This document shows positions 9,360 through 18,426 of a stretch of DNA of 64,000 bases, piece after piece. This DNA is from Flavobacterium franklandianum (GTDB taxonomy: Bacteria; Bacteroidota; Bacteroidia; Flavobacteriales; Flavobacteriaceae). The notes under the pieces were generated by a model, which saw nothing but the letters and a program-made list of their open reading frames with translations, had not been told where the DNA came from and ran no database searches. Both the position numbers and the translations under genes were made by a program. The stretch is taken from NCBI RefSeq assembly GCF_007097365.1, contig NZ_VJZR01000009.1, positions 1-64,000 on the forward strand. Direction: 5' to 3'. The stretch's first letter is position 1. Every line of letters starts with the position of its first letter.

Positions 9360-10355
9360 TTAATTAAGGTGTTGGATGTCTTTAATTATCAATTTTAACT
9401 GTTCAACTCTTCTCGATGTATAATGTTGATTCAAATAATTTGCATATTTTCTTATATCAACTTCGTGTGTCAAAGCATAAGTCATCTGCTTTTCAAATTG
9501 TTCATAATTTTCAATTGATTCTGAAAATTCATTTAGACTAAAAAAATCGGTATCCGGATTTTTAGGATAACGGGCTAAAACATGACAACCCGAAGTTAAT
9601 AATTCGAAAAACCTTGGGGTAACTTGGTTAAATCCATTAGTAACTGTTTCACTTAAACCGCGAGTAGAATATAGTCCAACTTTGGATGATTTCATCAATT
9701 CAAAATAAAATTCTCTTGAATTGTTATTCGCTAAAAATTCATTTTTTGAAGTATAATATTTGAATCCGTCTTGCTCCATAATACGATAGACGTATACAAA
9801 ATTTGGATTCTTTGAACTATAAATCTTCACAAATTCCTCCAAAACTGGATCCTGTCTTCCTAATAATACTAAATCATATTTTTTAGTAAACTTAACAGTG
9901 GGTTCAATACGATAAAGATCGGGAATTGATAAAGGAAAATGATATAGCTTAGTATGTTTAGGAACAGCAACACTATTATTCATAAGAAACTCATAGGCTT
10001 CTAAACTTGATATCAGTAAACATTTATGCCTCTTAAAACCTTCATAAAACAGTTTTATATCCTCTTGTTTTTCAAAAAAATCTATAATCATTGGTATAAC
10101 TTTTCTTGAATTAAACCCGTCAGATTTTGTTTTGTTAGCTCTTAATACAAACATAAGTTTAGTGGTATTCCTAAAAACCCACAAAAAATCAAAATTGAAT
10201 TTTCTAAAAAGTCTATTAATAAATAAATAAATAGAGGAAGGTGTTTCAATTTCTAAATTCATCTTTTCAGCAAATACATCTTCCCACTCATAAACTAAAT
10301 CCATATGAGCTTTTTTATTTAATCTCCTTTCTGAGATTAAGGCTTTTATTTTCAT
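9360..10355 (-). CDS. Glycosyltransferase, paralogue of the 5494-6507 gene
   Basis: A 331-residue GT-B-like protein, colinear with the product of 5494-6507. Shared landmarks are YEWEDVFAEKMNLEIE near the N-terminus, PMIIDFFEKQ at about residue 95, KYDLVLLGRQDP at about 170, NGFNQVTPRFFELLTSGC at about 250 and RYPKNPDTDFF. No membrane segment. The two paralogues sit on either side of wzx-wzy and probably add two related sugars, or the same sugar at two positions. It follows the UGM-like flavoprotein gene by 53 bases. No substrate can be assigned. Confidence 0.75.
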   Translation of the reverse strand: MKIKALISERRLNKKAHMDLVYEWEDVFAEKMNLEIETPSSIYLFINRLFRKFNFDFLWVFRNTTKLMFVLRANKTKSDGFNSRKVIPMIIDFFEKQEDIKLFYEGFKRHKCLLISSLEAYEFLMNNSVAVPKHTKLYHFPLSIPDLYRIEPTVKFTKKYDLVLLGRQDPVLEEFVKIYSSKNPNFVYVYRIMEQDGFKYYTSKNEFLANNNSREFYFELMKSSKVGLYSTRGLSETVTNGFNQVTPRFFELLTSGCHVLARYPKNPDTDFFSLNEFSESIENYEQFEKQMTYALTHEVDIRKYANYLNQHYTSRRVEQLKLIIKDIQHLN

Positions 10356-10408
10356 ATTGCAACTATTTGAAAAAAATTAAATTTTGACCTATTTAAATAT
10401 TTTTTTAT

Positions 10409-11671
10409 TTAAAAGTTTTCTTCTTTAAGTTCCATAGCTGCCTCAATACATTTATCCATATTATAATACTCCCATTCCGCAAAACGACCTAAAAGAAAAA
10501 CTCCATAAGGCTTTAATAATGATTTAAGGAGAGCAATATTTTTCCTAGTATTATGATTTTGTATAATATAAGAATTAGGTTCATAATTAAAAGCGAGTGG
10601 CTTTAAATTTCCAGGTAAATTACCTAACTCCTTTATCATTTCTTGCTGATCTTGTTTCCCAGAAAACTCTACAACACAAGTTTTTCGGTTAGAACCTTCA
10701 TTATTGGTCTCACTAAAATTACCAGTGTAAATGATCCGGTGAGCTTTAAATATCTCTTCTGGTAAATACAACCAAGAAATATCATTATCGTCTGTTTCAC
10801 ATAAAACATTGGATGTTCCATTAGAAACTAAATCAGTAACATTTTTCATGGCTAACTGCAAAGCATCGTCTTTTATATGAACAATTTCACTTAACTGTCT
10901 TACATCGCCACAATAAACTATAGCATTTACAATTTTATCATTATTGTTAATGGATAATCCCTTATTTTCTATAAAATCGATTGACTGAACTTGATAAGAA
11001 CAATTAATTGACAATCCCTCTGACAACCTATTTACTATAAATTGAGAACCATCTCTGCGGGGATAAAAAAAAGTAGAATGAACCATTGTCGATTCTTCAT
11101 TTTTTAAAATATTACTCAATAATACTTCCCGTAATTTAGGCATTGGTAATTTTCCATCCAACCATTCAAGAGGAACTTCTGCTAGATCAGCATTCCAAAT
11201 TTTAGTATTATAGGGTCCAAAGTAAAGTTTATAAAGTTCCTCGCCAAAATTACCAATTAAGAAATCTTTAAAATTGGAATAATCAGTAGTTTGAAGTTTC
11301 TCTTCCGATAATTTGTCCATTAATTCATTGACAATCGGTTTCAATTGCTGTTCAGGTAATTGATAGAGGTAATTTTCAATAGGATAACCTACAAACTCGC
11401 CATTCAATCTAATCTTTGCGTTACGAGTTGCGCTTAAAAACTCCTTATCCTTGTCAAAATGACTCCAAAACCAATCTAAAACTACATTATTGCGACTGTT
11501 AAATACATGTCCGCCTACACGATGAAATAGATTTCCTTCTATTCTTTCGCATTTTATTAAACCTCCAAACTTTGGGTCTTTTTCAACAATTTCAACATCA
11601 TATTCATCTGAAAGCATTCGGGAAATACTTAGCCCGGAAATTCCCGAACCAATAACTACTATTTTTTTCAT
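10409..11671 (-). CDS. FAD-dependent UDP-galactopyranose-mutase-like oxidoreductase
   Basis: A 420-residue flavoprotein with an N-terminal FAD-binding GSGISG motif at residues 8-13 followed by the acidic strand end VEIVEKDPKFGG. FGPYNTKIWNADLAEVPLEWL (from about 170) and the C-terminal GRFAEWEYYNMDKCIEAA resemble UDP-galactopyranose mutases and the related proteins often labelled protoporphyrinogen oxidase-like. Given its place in a polysaccharide cluster, ring contraction of a UDP- or other NDP-sugar is the most likely activity, but the protein is divergent from classical Glf and the reaction is not certain. It is encoded between gmd and a glycosyltransferase gene with a gap of about 220 bases on the gmd side. 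Confidence 0.7.
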   Translation of the reverse strand: MKKIVVIGSGISGLSISRMLSDEYDVEIVEKDPKFGGLIKCERIEGNLFHRVGGHVFNSRNNVVLDWFWSHFDKDKEFLSATRNAKIRLNGEFVGYPIENYLYQLPEQQLKPIVNELMDKLSEEKLQTTDYSNFKDFLIGNFGEELYKLYFGPYNTKIWNADLAEVPLEWLDGKLPMPKLREVLLSNILKNEESTMVHSTFFYPRRDGSQFIVNRLSEGLSINCSYQVQSIDFIENKGLSINNNDKIVNAIVYCGDVRQLSEIVHIKDDALQLAMKNVTDLVSNGTSNVLCETDDNDISWLYLPEEIFKAHRIIYTGNFSETNNEGSNRKTCVVEFSGKQDQQEMIKELGNLPGNLKPLAFNYEPNSYIIQNHNTRKNIALLKSLLKPYGVFLLGRFAEWEYYNMDKCIEAAMELKEENF

Positions 11672-11891
11672 TTTATTAATTTAGGTTTACTATTAACTCA
11701 TAAATACCAAACTACTATACTACGTATTTCGAATTTAAAGAATTCTAGTATTTTTAGCTACACGATGAGCTGCTTGTATTTTTTTTAGTTTGCTTTATGA
11801 CTTAATCGATGAACTTGTTAAATGAAAGTAACATTAATAATTCTGTTAGAATAATTACCTTTTAACAATAATCTTTTAACCAATTAACTCT

Positions 11892-12989
11892 CTATCTAAC
11901 CCTTTTTAAAATTTCCAAATCACTTGCTACCATTTCTTTAACCAATCCGGCTAGGTCATATTGAGGTGTCCAACCCAATTTTTTAGACTTACTGGGATCC
12001 CCAATCAACAAATCTACCTCTGTAGGGCGGTAATACTGTGGATCTACTCGAACCACCACGGTACCTATTGGCAATTGATAATCAGGATGGTTACAAGCCG
12101 CTACTTTGGCAGTTTCATTTTCATTTTCACCTTCAAAAGCCAATTCGATACCAACTTCAGCAAAAGAGTAACGTACAAAATCACGAATATAAGTGGTTAC
12201 TCCTGTGGCAATAACATAATCTTCAGCTTTATCTTGTTGCAAAATTCTCCACATCGCTTCTACATAATCTTTGGCATGTCCCCAGTCACGTTGTGAATTC
12301 AAGTTCCCTAAATACAAACAATCTTGTTTCCCCAAAGCTATGGCAGCAGTGGCCATAGTAATTTTTCGGGTAACAAAAGTTTCTCCTCGTCTTGGCGATT
12401 CGTGGTTAAACAAAATTCCATTACAAGCGTAGATATCATAAGCTTCACGGTAGTTTTTGGTAATCCAAAAACCATATATCTTGGCTACACCATAAGGAGA
12501 ACGGGGATAGAACGGAGAATTCTCATCGTAAAATCCTGCTGCATTTTTATTTTCGGCTAAACCTCCATACAATTCTGATGTAGAGGCTTGATAGATTCTG
12601 GTTTTCTTTTCAAGACCAAGAATTCGTACCGCTTCTAATATTCTTAAAGTACCTATTCCGTCCACATTAGCCACATATTCTGGAGAATCGAATGAAACTT
12701 TTACGTGTGACATAGCTCCAAGATTATAGATTTCATCTGGTTGTACTTCCTGAATGATTCTGATAATATTAGTAGAATCCGTCAAGTCTCCATAATGTAA
12801 TTTAAAATCAACATTTGTTTCGTGTTGGTCTTGATAAATATGATCAATTCTTTGAGTGTTAAAAGAAGAGGCACGTCTTTTAACTCCATGAACTTGATAC
12901 CCTTTTTCTAATAATAATTCAGCTAAATAAGATCCATCTTGACCTGTAATTCCTGTAACTAGTGCTGTTTTTTGTTTAGTAGTGCTCAT
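11892..12989 (-). CDS. gmd: GDP-mannose 4,6-dehydratase
   Basis: A 365-residue extended SDR enzyme that converts GDP-D-mannose to GDP-4-keto-6-deoxy-D-mannose. The NADP-binding GITGQDG is at residues 13-19 and is diagnostic for GMD, as are [12 protein letters not shown] and the long [17 protein letters not shown] segment. Catalytic residues are in STSELYG and [10 protein letters not shown]. Length matches the family. Together with the neighbouring fcl product it makes GDP-L-fucose (or a related deoxyhexose). The gene is downstream of fcl with a 160-base gap that contains a degenerate dispersed repeat. Confidence 0.97.
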   Translation of the reverse strand: MSTTKQKTALVTGITGQDGSYLAELLLEKGYQVHGVKRRASSFNTQRIDHIYQDQHETNVDFKLHYGDLTDSTNIIRIIQEVQPDEIYNLGAMSHVKVSFDSPEYVANVDGIGTLRILEAVRILGLEKKTRIYQASTSELYGGLAENKNAAGFYDENSPFYPRSPYGVAKIYGFWITKNYREAYDIYACNGILFNHESPRRGETFVTRKITMATAAIALGKQDCLYLGNLNSQRDWGHAKDYVEAMWRILQQDKAEDYVIATGVTTYIRDFVRYSFAEVGIELAFEGENENETAKVAACNHPDYQLPIGTVVVRVDPQYYRPTEVDLLIGDPSKSKKLGWTPQYDLAGLVKEMVASDLEILKRVR

Positions 12990-13084
12990 ATATGTCTAAT
13001 ATTTGTGTTTTTAATTTGGTTAATGAATTATTGGTTAACTTGTTAATTGAGTGTTACATTAAAAATTTTCATTAATCGATTAAC

Positions 13085-13122
13085 GCGTTACCCTGAGCTA
13101 GTAGATCCCAAGCATGTCGAGG
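13085..13122. repeat. Degenerate dispersed repeat between fcl and gmd
   Basis: A CCTGAGCTAGTAGATC... GTCGAGGG stretch. It resembles the CCTGAGCGAAG...GTCGA signature also visible at 15351-15412 and 18340-18426, so it is probably a decayed member of the same intergenic family. Assignment is by eye only. Confidence 0.4.
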
Positions 13123-13149
13123 GAGAAGGCTAACCGATTCACCCATTAT

Positions 13150-14103
13150 TTAAAACGCCACTTTTTTCACATTCTCAACATTCTTCACAAACCAATCATA
13201 AGTCATTTGGATGCCTCGCTCTAAATCTACTTTGTGTTTCCAACCCAGTTCGTGCATTTTAGAAATATCCATCAATTTACGTGGAGTCCCGTCTGGTTTA
13301 GTGGCATCCCAAATGATTTCGCCTTGATGTCCTGTTATTTTTTGAATGGTTTCGGCCAGTTCTTTAATGGTCAAATCTACTCCAGTTCCTATATTATACA
13401 AATAGTCTGGCAATTTATTTTCCAATGCAAAAACAACCGCTTCGGCCATATCATCCACAAACAAAAATTCTCTTAAGGGTGTTCCGCTGCCCCAAAGGGT
13501 TACAGGAGCATGATTATTTTCCTTGGCTTCGTGAAATTTTCGCATCATCGCTGGAAGTACGTGCGAAGTATTTAAATCAAAATTATCGTAAGTGCCGTAC
13601 AAATTAGTAGGCATCAAACTGACGTAATCCTTGTCGAATTGCTTGCGAATCGCTTGACATGCTTTTACACCGGTGATTTTAGCAATGGCATACCATTCAT
13701 TTGTAGGCTCTAAATCACCCGTAAGCAAAAAGTCTTCTTTCAATGGCTGAGGCGCAAGTCGAGGATATATACATGAACTTCCTAAGAAAATAAACTTTTC
13801 AACTCCATCTTGTAAAGCCGAGTCAATCAAATTATTTTGAATTTGCATATTTTCCATGATGAATTGGTAGGGATAATTATTGTTAGCCAAGATCCCTCCT
13901 ACTCTAGCTGCTGCATCAATAATAACATCTGGTTTTGCTGCCGAAATAAAATCCTGAACCGCTTGCTGATTTCGCAAATCTAATTCACTACTTGTGGCTC
14001 CAATCAAATTGGTGTAACCTTTGGCAATAAGTGTTCTCCAAATCGCGGAACCCACCATACCTCGATGACCAGCGATGTAAATTTTTGATTCTAAGTTCAC
14101 CAT
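13150..14103 (-). CDS. fcl: GDP-L-fucose synthase
   Basis: A 317-residue epimerase/reductase that turns GDP-4-keto-6-deoxymannose into GDP-L-fucose with NADPH. The GHRGMVG nucleotide motif lies at residues 12-18, the SSCIYP segment near 109-114 and the catalytic YxxxK in NEWYAIAK (Y138/K142 approximately). NLYGTYDNFDLNTSHVLPA is characteristic of GDP-fucose synthases. It is the first gene of the polysaccharide cluster in the direction of transcription, so its upstream region should carry the cluster promoter. Confidence 0.96.
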   Translation of the reverse strand: MVNLESKIYIAGHRGMVGSAIWRTLIAKGYTNLIGATSSELDLRNQQAVQDFISAAKPDVIIDAAARVGGILANNNYPYQFIMENMQIQNNLIDSALQDGVEKFIFLGSSCIYPRLAPQPLKEDFLLTGDLEPTNEWYAIAKITGVKACQAIRKQFDKDYVSLMPTNLYGTYDNFDLNTSHVLPAMMRKFHEAKENNHAPVTLWGSGTPLREFLFVDDMAEAVVFALENKLPDYLYNIGTGVDLTIKELAETIQKITGHQGEIIWDATKPDGTPRKLMDISKMHELGWKHKVDLERGIQMTYDWFVKNVENVKKVAF

Positions 14104-14305
14104 AATAATGCTTGTATAATATTAAAACTTTATATAACTATAAAAAACGCTTCTCATTCCCTCTGTCTTTTCGAGTGCAAACTGCCAATCTGATCCAAAA
14201 CTAAAACCCAATGAATTTTAAACCCTTAAACCTTAAAGCATTAACAAACAGCCCTTTTCTAACCCAAATTAAATGAATGACAATTCTACACGGCTTCGCC
14301 TTTCC

Positions 14306-14325
14306 TACTCACAATCTTGTGAGTA
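14306..14325. promoter_or_regulatory. 20-base dyad in the leader of the polysaccharide cluster
   Basis: Nine-base arms TACTCACAA and TTGTGAGTA separated by TC. It lies about 20-40 bases downstream of the candidate -7 box (14349-14356) for minus-strand transcription. It could be a protein operator or an RNA hairpin near the 5' end of the transcript. No U-run follows, which argues against an intrinsic terminator. Confidence 0.45.
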
Positions 14326-14740
14326 AAGAAAATCTTTATTTTTGATTACAAAGATAAAAAACAAACATTCATTTGTACTATTAAGACTCCTTTTAAATAC
14401 AAAAACCAAAAATTATATAAAAATAATTCCTTCAATAATCCCATTGTATTCCATCAAAAAAAACTCAGTAAAATTCAGTAAATTGAAATAAAAAAAACAG
14501 CTAAAAAAACTATGCTAAACTTCATAATCCATCCAAACCTAGTTTAAATTATTATTCCTGTTTTCCACATTTCATCTAAATTTAATACAGATATCATTGA
14601 ATTCAAATAAAACCAATCCGATGTTTTTACAACTTATAGTTTATTTGATATTCCTATTCCCTCTGAAATTGACACACTAAGTCAATACAAAAATCTAAAT
14701 AAACTAATTCAAATTCAATAAAAATCCATAAATGGTCAAA

Positions 14741-14763
14741 AAAACGGTATGAGTAACCGTTTT
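14741..14763. terminator. Hairpin flanked by A- and T-runs
   Basis: Arms AAAACGGT / ACCGTTTT around a seven-base loop, with an A-run on the left and TTTTATT on the right, so it could terminate in either direction. No gene abuts it directly. Confidence 0.45.
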
Positions 14764-14808
14764 TATTGTATTAGGTCTAGAATAAGAGCAAAGGATACAA
14801 CAAAAACA

Positions 14809-14839
14809 AACCTCATTCGCTTTGAAAACGAATGAGGTT
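14809..14839 (-). terminator. Terminator of the CoA-binding gene
   Basis: Eleven-base perfect arms (AACCTCATTCG / CGAATGAGGTT) with a nine-base loop. On the minus strand the stem is followed by TGTTTTTGTTG. It lies 45 bases after the stop of the 14884-15249 gene. Confidence 0.7.
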
Positions 14840-14883
14840 AGTTGCTTAATTCTTATTAATAAAGGAGATTCAAAAAAATCAAC

Positions 14884-15249
14884 CTAATATTGGTTAGTAG
14901 CCAATAACACTAAAGTACAGGCTACTTCAACTTTTATATTATTCAGTTCCAATAGTTGGTAAAACTCCGGATTCTCGGTTCCTGGATTGAATAGTACTCT
15001 TTTGGGCTTTGATTCAACAATGTAATTGTAATAATCACGTTGACGTGTAGAATTCAAATACAAAGTAATTGTATCGATATTTTTTAAAGGAATAGCCTTA
15101 GTTTGGATTTTTATCCCTGCTACTTCCCCTGCATTTTGACCTATTGCTAGAACTGAATGTCCTTTTTCGACTAACATTGTGATGGCTTTAAAAGCATATT
15201 TTTCTGGTTTCGCACTAGCGCCTAGAACCACCGTTTTTTTATTTTTCAT
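14884..15249 (-). CDS. CoA-binding domain protein (YccU-like)
   Basis: A 121-residue single-domain protein of the CoA-binding (Rossmann) family. The nucleotide-binding start VVLGASAKPEKYAFKA (residues 7-22) has the family ASxxPxxY pattern, and VLFNPGTENPEF (about 85-96) is the conserved second loop. Proteins of this type bind coenzyme A; the physiological role is not established. A candidate -7 box (TACTTTTG on the minus strand, plus-strand CAAAAGTA at 15269-15276) lies 20 bases upstream of the ATG. It stands alone between the polysaccharide cluster and marC-like gene and has its own terminator. Confidence 0.82.
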   Translation of the reverse strand: MKNKKTVVLGASAKPEKYAFKAITMLVEKGHSVLAIGQNAGEVAGIKIQTKAIPLKNIDTITLYLNSTRQRDYYNYIVESKPKRVLFNPGTENPEFYQLLELNNIKVEVACTLVLLATNQY

Positions 15250-15350
15250 TTTCTGTATTTCTATGGTACAAAAGTAGTCAAAAAACGGCTAAAGGGGAGT
15301 ATATTTAAAATCTAAGTTCAATAAGAATAATATAAAAGTCCAATTAATTT

Positions 15351-15412
15351 TTGTCACATCGAGCGCAGTCGAGTTGCTACAGTAGTTCTCGGCTGCGAAA
15401 TCGAACTGACGA
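15351..15412. repeat. Dispersed inverted repeat element
   Basis: GTCACATCGAGCGCAGTCGAG at the left is mirrored on the other strand by GTCAGTTCGATTTCGCAGCCGAG at the right, giving a long imperfect hairpin. The CGAGCGCAGTCGA core is of a type scattered through intergenic DNA of related genomes and is related to the element at 18340-18426. No coding capacity. Confidence 0.5.
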
Positions 15413-15452
15413 GCAATTATCATTATTCTTTAACACACGTCACTTTGAGTGA

Positions 15453-15488
15453 TTTTGAATAGTAATACGACAGCTTTACTATTCAAAA
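15453..15488. repeat. Perfect 13-base-arm hairpin
   Basis: TTTTGAATAGTAA and its exact reverse complement TTACTATTCAAAA enclose a ten-base loop. The hairpin is itself embedded between GTCACTTTGAGTG and ATCGAGAAG, pieces that resemble the arms of the preceding dispersed element. It lies about 80 bases before the MarC-like gene and after no gene, so it is more likely a repeat than a terminator. Confidence 0.55.
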
Positions 15489-15570
15489 ATTATATCGAGA
15501 AGCCTTCCGAAAAAAAACAGAATCAAAAAACAATAAAAACATTACTTTTACACCCTCAATACAAGTCAAT

Positions 15571-16200
15571 ATGGATCTTTTTATCTATTTATTTGCTGCA
15601 CTATTTTCTGTGCTAAATCCTATTGGAACTGTGCCAATTTTCGTAGGACTTACCCAATCCGATTCTAAAAAGGAGCGCTCCAGAATTTCGTTATGGACGG
15701 CAATAGATGTGTTTCTAATCCTAATTGTTTCCCTTTTTGTTGGTCAATACGTCTTGACCTTTTTTGGTATCAGTATTGAAGCGCTTCGAATTGCTGGAGG
15801 AATCATTATTGTAAGCTCAGGATTCTCATTGCTTTCGGGTAAGTTTACTAAAAAGCGAGGAATTAATAAAAAAGCAGAAACGGATGCCCAACTAAGAAAC
15901 GATATTGCATTAACCCCTTTAGCGATTCCGATGCTTGCAGGACCTGGCTCTATATCATTATTAATTGCATTCTATCAGGAGCATCATACCACAAATGAAA
16001 TTATTATTTCTTGTTGCGCCATTTTTGCTATCGCCATTGCCATATTCATTATTTTGAGAAGCGCTCATTATCTCTCAAAAATCCTTGGCGCATCTGGAAT
16101 CGTTGCTATCTCCAGGATAGTTGGTTTCATCGTAATTGCAATAGGAATTCAATATATTGTGAGCGCACTTATCAGTATAATTAAAGGAAATTTACTGTAG
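15571..16200 (+). CDS. MarC family (UPF0056) membrane protein
   Basis: A 209-residue inner-membrane protein with six predicted helices. The N-terminal LNPIGTVPIFVGLT (about residues 15-28) and the PLAIPMLAGPGSISLLIA motif (about 120-137) are signatures of the MarC/UPF0056 family. The original link of MarC to multiple antibiotic resistance has not held up and the transported substrate, if any, is unknown. It is a single gene facing the ctlX gene, whose stop codon is only 10 bases away on the opposite strand. Confidence 0.88.
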   Translation: MDLFIYLFAALFSVLNPIGTVPIFVGLTQSDSKKERSRISLWTAIDVFLILIVSLFVGQYVLTFFGISIEALRIAGGIIIVSSGFSLLSGKFTKKRGINKKAETDAQLRNDIALTPLAIPMLAGPGSISLLIAFYQEHHTTNEIIISCCAIFAIAIAIFIILRSAHYLSKILGASGIVAISRIVGFIVIAIGIQYIVSALISIIKGNLL

Positions 16201-16210
16201 CCATTGGCAA

Positions 16211-17146
16211 TTATTCTCTTGGAAGAAACAGTTCGGCCATCATACAACGGGCACTTCCACCTCCACAAGCTTCTATAGTGTCAAGACTGGAACTCAATAT
16301 GGTAACGTGTTCTTCGAGTTGCGCAATTTGCTTTTTAGTCAAACTTTGATGTGCGGACTGGCTCATTACTAAATAGCGTCTTTCATCAGCGCCTTTAACT
16401 TCAAGCATATTGCCTGCAAAAGAATTGACTTGGTCTTCGGTAATCAGAATGATTTCTTTTTCATCTCCTTTCAAACTGTCCAAAACCATTTTGCGTTCCT
16501 TTTTGTCATCGATACAATCGGCACAAATCACAGCAAAAGTATCGCCTATACACATCATCACATTGGTATGATAAATTAGTTTTCGCTCACCGTTAACCGT
16601 TTGAAAAGCTTCAAAAATCACTGGAGAATACTCAAAATCCTCACAGAATTCAATGAATAATTCTTCGTCAGCACGAGGTGACAAAGCACAATAGGCTTTC
16701 TCGTTCTCTCTATCTAAAAGTAAACTTCCTGTGCCTTCAAGATAAAAACCATCGGCTTCAGCCGAAGTATAATCCATAATTTCGTTGATAATAAAACCAT
16801 TATCTTCTAGAATATCTAAAATATCTTCCCTACGTTCTTCTCTACGATTTTCGGCAAACATGGGATACAAAACTACATCACCACTTTCGTGAAAGGATAT
16901 CCAATTATTCGGAAAAATACTGTCTGGCGTATTGGGATTTAAAGTATCATCGACTACGATAACATGGACTCCCACCATTCGAAGTTTGGTTACAAAAGTA
17001 TCAAACTCCTGTTGCGCTTTGGCATTTACAGTTTCTTTAGATAATCCATTTAGGACTTTTTGATAATAATTATTCACAGCCGTTTGTTCGTTCATTCGGA
17101 ACGCCACTGGGCGAATCATTAGAATGGAATTTGTAGTTTGACTCAT
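16211..17146 (-). CDS. ctlX: CtlX-type amidinotransferase-fold hydrolase
   Basis: A 311-residue protein of the arginine deiminase/amidinotransferase (pentein) superfamily, matching the citrulline utilization hydrolase CtlX group. Landmarks are FPNNWISFH (about 78-86), the acidic AEADGFYLEGTGSL (about 129-142), the catalytic-His region YHTNVMMCIG (about 191-200) and the nucleophile Cys in ACGGGSARCMMAE near the C-terminus. CtlX of other bacteria acts on citrulline-type ureido groups; the substrate here is inferred. It lies 125 bases downstream of a second pentein gene on the same strand, and the two may act on related guanidino or ureido compounds. Confidence 0.8.
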   Translation of the reverse strand: MSQTTNSILMIRPVAFRMNEQTAVNNYYQKVLNGLSKETVNAKAQQEFDTFVTKLRMVGVHVIVVDDTLNPNTPDSIFPNNWISFHESGDVVLYPMFAENRREERREDILDILEDNGFIINEIMDYTSAEADGFYLEGTGSLLLDRENEKAYCALSPRADEELFIEFCEDFEYSPVIFEAFQTVNGERKLIYHTNVMMCIGDTFAVICADCIDDKKERKMVLDSLKGDEKEIILITEDQVNSFAGNMLEVKGADERRYLVMSQSAHQSLTKKQIAQLEEHVTILSSSLDTIEACGGGSARCMMAELFLPRE

Positions 17147-17271
17147 GTTTTTTGGGTTAACTGGTTATAGTTCTAGAAAAGCCGAATCGATTTTGATTGA
17201 CAGCTCTCTACTTTTAATTTCTTATCTCTAATTTGTAACTTCCTATTTCTTATACTTCTTACTTCGCACCT

Positions 17272-18186
17272 CTAACCTCGTATCAACGGCAAGGTAGAAC
17301 ATCGTAACAATCCTTCTTGTTTGGCAATTTCGGAATACGGAATTTCTTCAACAATGAATCCATTTTTTCTCAACCATTTATTAAGCCTGGTAAACTTCTT
17401 TTCAGAAACCACCACATTAGCATCTATTGAAAAAACATTCGAATTCATATGATACATTTCTTTTCTGGTGATATGAAACAAGTTTTCTTCACCAAAGAGT
17501 TGAACCAAAAACAAATAATCGGCTTCTTCTCGGAAACCCCGTTTGTATATGATTCCTTTATTTTCTCCAACTGGTTGAAAACAACAATCCAAATGCAAGG
17601 CATTGTCTCTGGCTTCGATTTTAGATTTTATCAAGTCGAATTCCTTGACAATCTTATTGGGAAATAAATCCTTAATATACTGAACCCCTTGAATGTTTGT
17701 TCTTGCAGTAATATAATCTCTGTAATCGCTGCCCTTATAAGTTCCTATAAAAATATAATCGTTCCACAACATAACGTCTCCTCCTTCTATATGTACTTCC
17801 TCTGGTGGAATTGCCACTTTAGAAGGTTCTATCTGATCGATTACATATTGAATAGCCTCAACTTCATGAGCTCTGTCAGGCAATATATTCGATTTAATAA
17901 ACACATCATCGATAACAAAACCAATGTCTCTGACAAATATTTGATTGTAATTGGCAATGATTTCTGGACGAAAAACCGTCACTCCATATTTTTCAAAAAC
18001 ACTATTAAAAGCTTCCATTTCGGGAATCATATACGCTTCTTTTGGATAGGTTCCTGCCAAGATATGTTCTAGTGATTTGGGATCATAGGCTTCATTTACT
18101 GTTGGTGTTGGTCCATTACTATTGGCTATTCCAAGCACAACAGCTCGTAATCTTGAAGTCTCATTTTTTATGTTTAATTTTAACAT
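17272..18186 (-). CDS. Amidinotransferase / dimethylargininase-like hydrolase
   Basis: A 304-residue pentein-fold protein. The expected catalytic elements are present: FVRDIGFVIDD (about 89-99), the EGGD motif near residue 134, HLDCCFQPV (about 198-206) with the catalytic His, and the nucleophile Cys in LLRCSTLPLIRG at the extreme C-terminus. These match arginine deiminase-related, dimethylargininase and amidinotransferase families, all of which attack guanidinium carbons. Substrate cannot be settled by eye. It is probably cotranscribed with ctlX, although the 125-base spacer is filled with pyrimidine-rich low-complexity DNA. Confidence 0.78.
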   Translation of the reverse strand: MLKLNIKNETSRLRAVVLGIANSNGPTPTVNEAYDPKSLEHILAGTYPKEAYMIPEMEAFNSVFEKYGVTVFRPEIIANYNQIFVRDIGFVIDDVFIKSNILPDRAHEVEAIQYVIDQIEPSKVAIPPEEVHIEGGDVMLWNDYIFIGTYKGSDYRDYITARTNIQGVQYIKDLFPNKIVKEFDLIKSKIEARDNALHLDCCFQPVGENKGIIYKRGFREEADYLFLVQLFGEENLFHITRKEMYHMNSNVFSIDANVVVSEKKFTRLNKWLRKNGFIVEEIPYSEIAKQEGLLRCSTLPLIRG

Positions 18187-18339
18187 AATAACAGTTTTGG
18201 TTTTGTCAAAGATAAAAAAGCTCTTTGACTCAGAGAAACTTTGTTTATATCTATTTTTAAGATCCCGCTAAATAGCATCTGCCTTTTGGGTAAAACAAAT
18301 AATACCATTGAGATGCATAAATTGGTCTTATTCCGTTCG

Positions 18340-18426
18340 AACTCGTCATCCTGAGCGAAGCCGTAAGGCGAGAACCATTATAAAATCTCAACTTTAGCCT
18401 GTCTTGGGCGAAGCCGAAAGACTCGA
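18340..18426. repeat. Dispersed repeat (CATCCTGAGCGAAG type)
   Basis: ACTCGTCATCCTGAGCGAAG followed by CGTAAGGCGAGAACC and, 40 bases on, a second GGGCGAAGCCGAAAGACTCGA. The two GCGAAGCCG copies are direct repeats. Such GTCATCCTGAGCGAAG elements are scattered through intergenic DNA of many bacteria and often carry a hairpin. Confidence 0.6.

Larger units (their letters stand above)
14104..14883. other. 780-base gene-free region upstream of the polysaccharide cluster
   Basis: No convincing reading frame on either strand. It contains a minus-strand -7-like box (TATCTTTG as read on the minus strand, 14349-14356), a 20-base dyad at 14306-14325, a hairpin with ACCGTTTT arms at 14741-14763 and the terminator of the downstream CoA-binding gene at 14809-14839. 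The rest is AT-rich sequence with no recognisable signal. If the -7 box is used, the cluster would have a leader of about 240 nucleotides before fcl. Confidence 0.6.
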
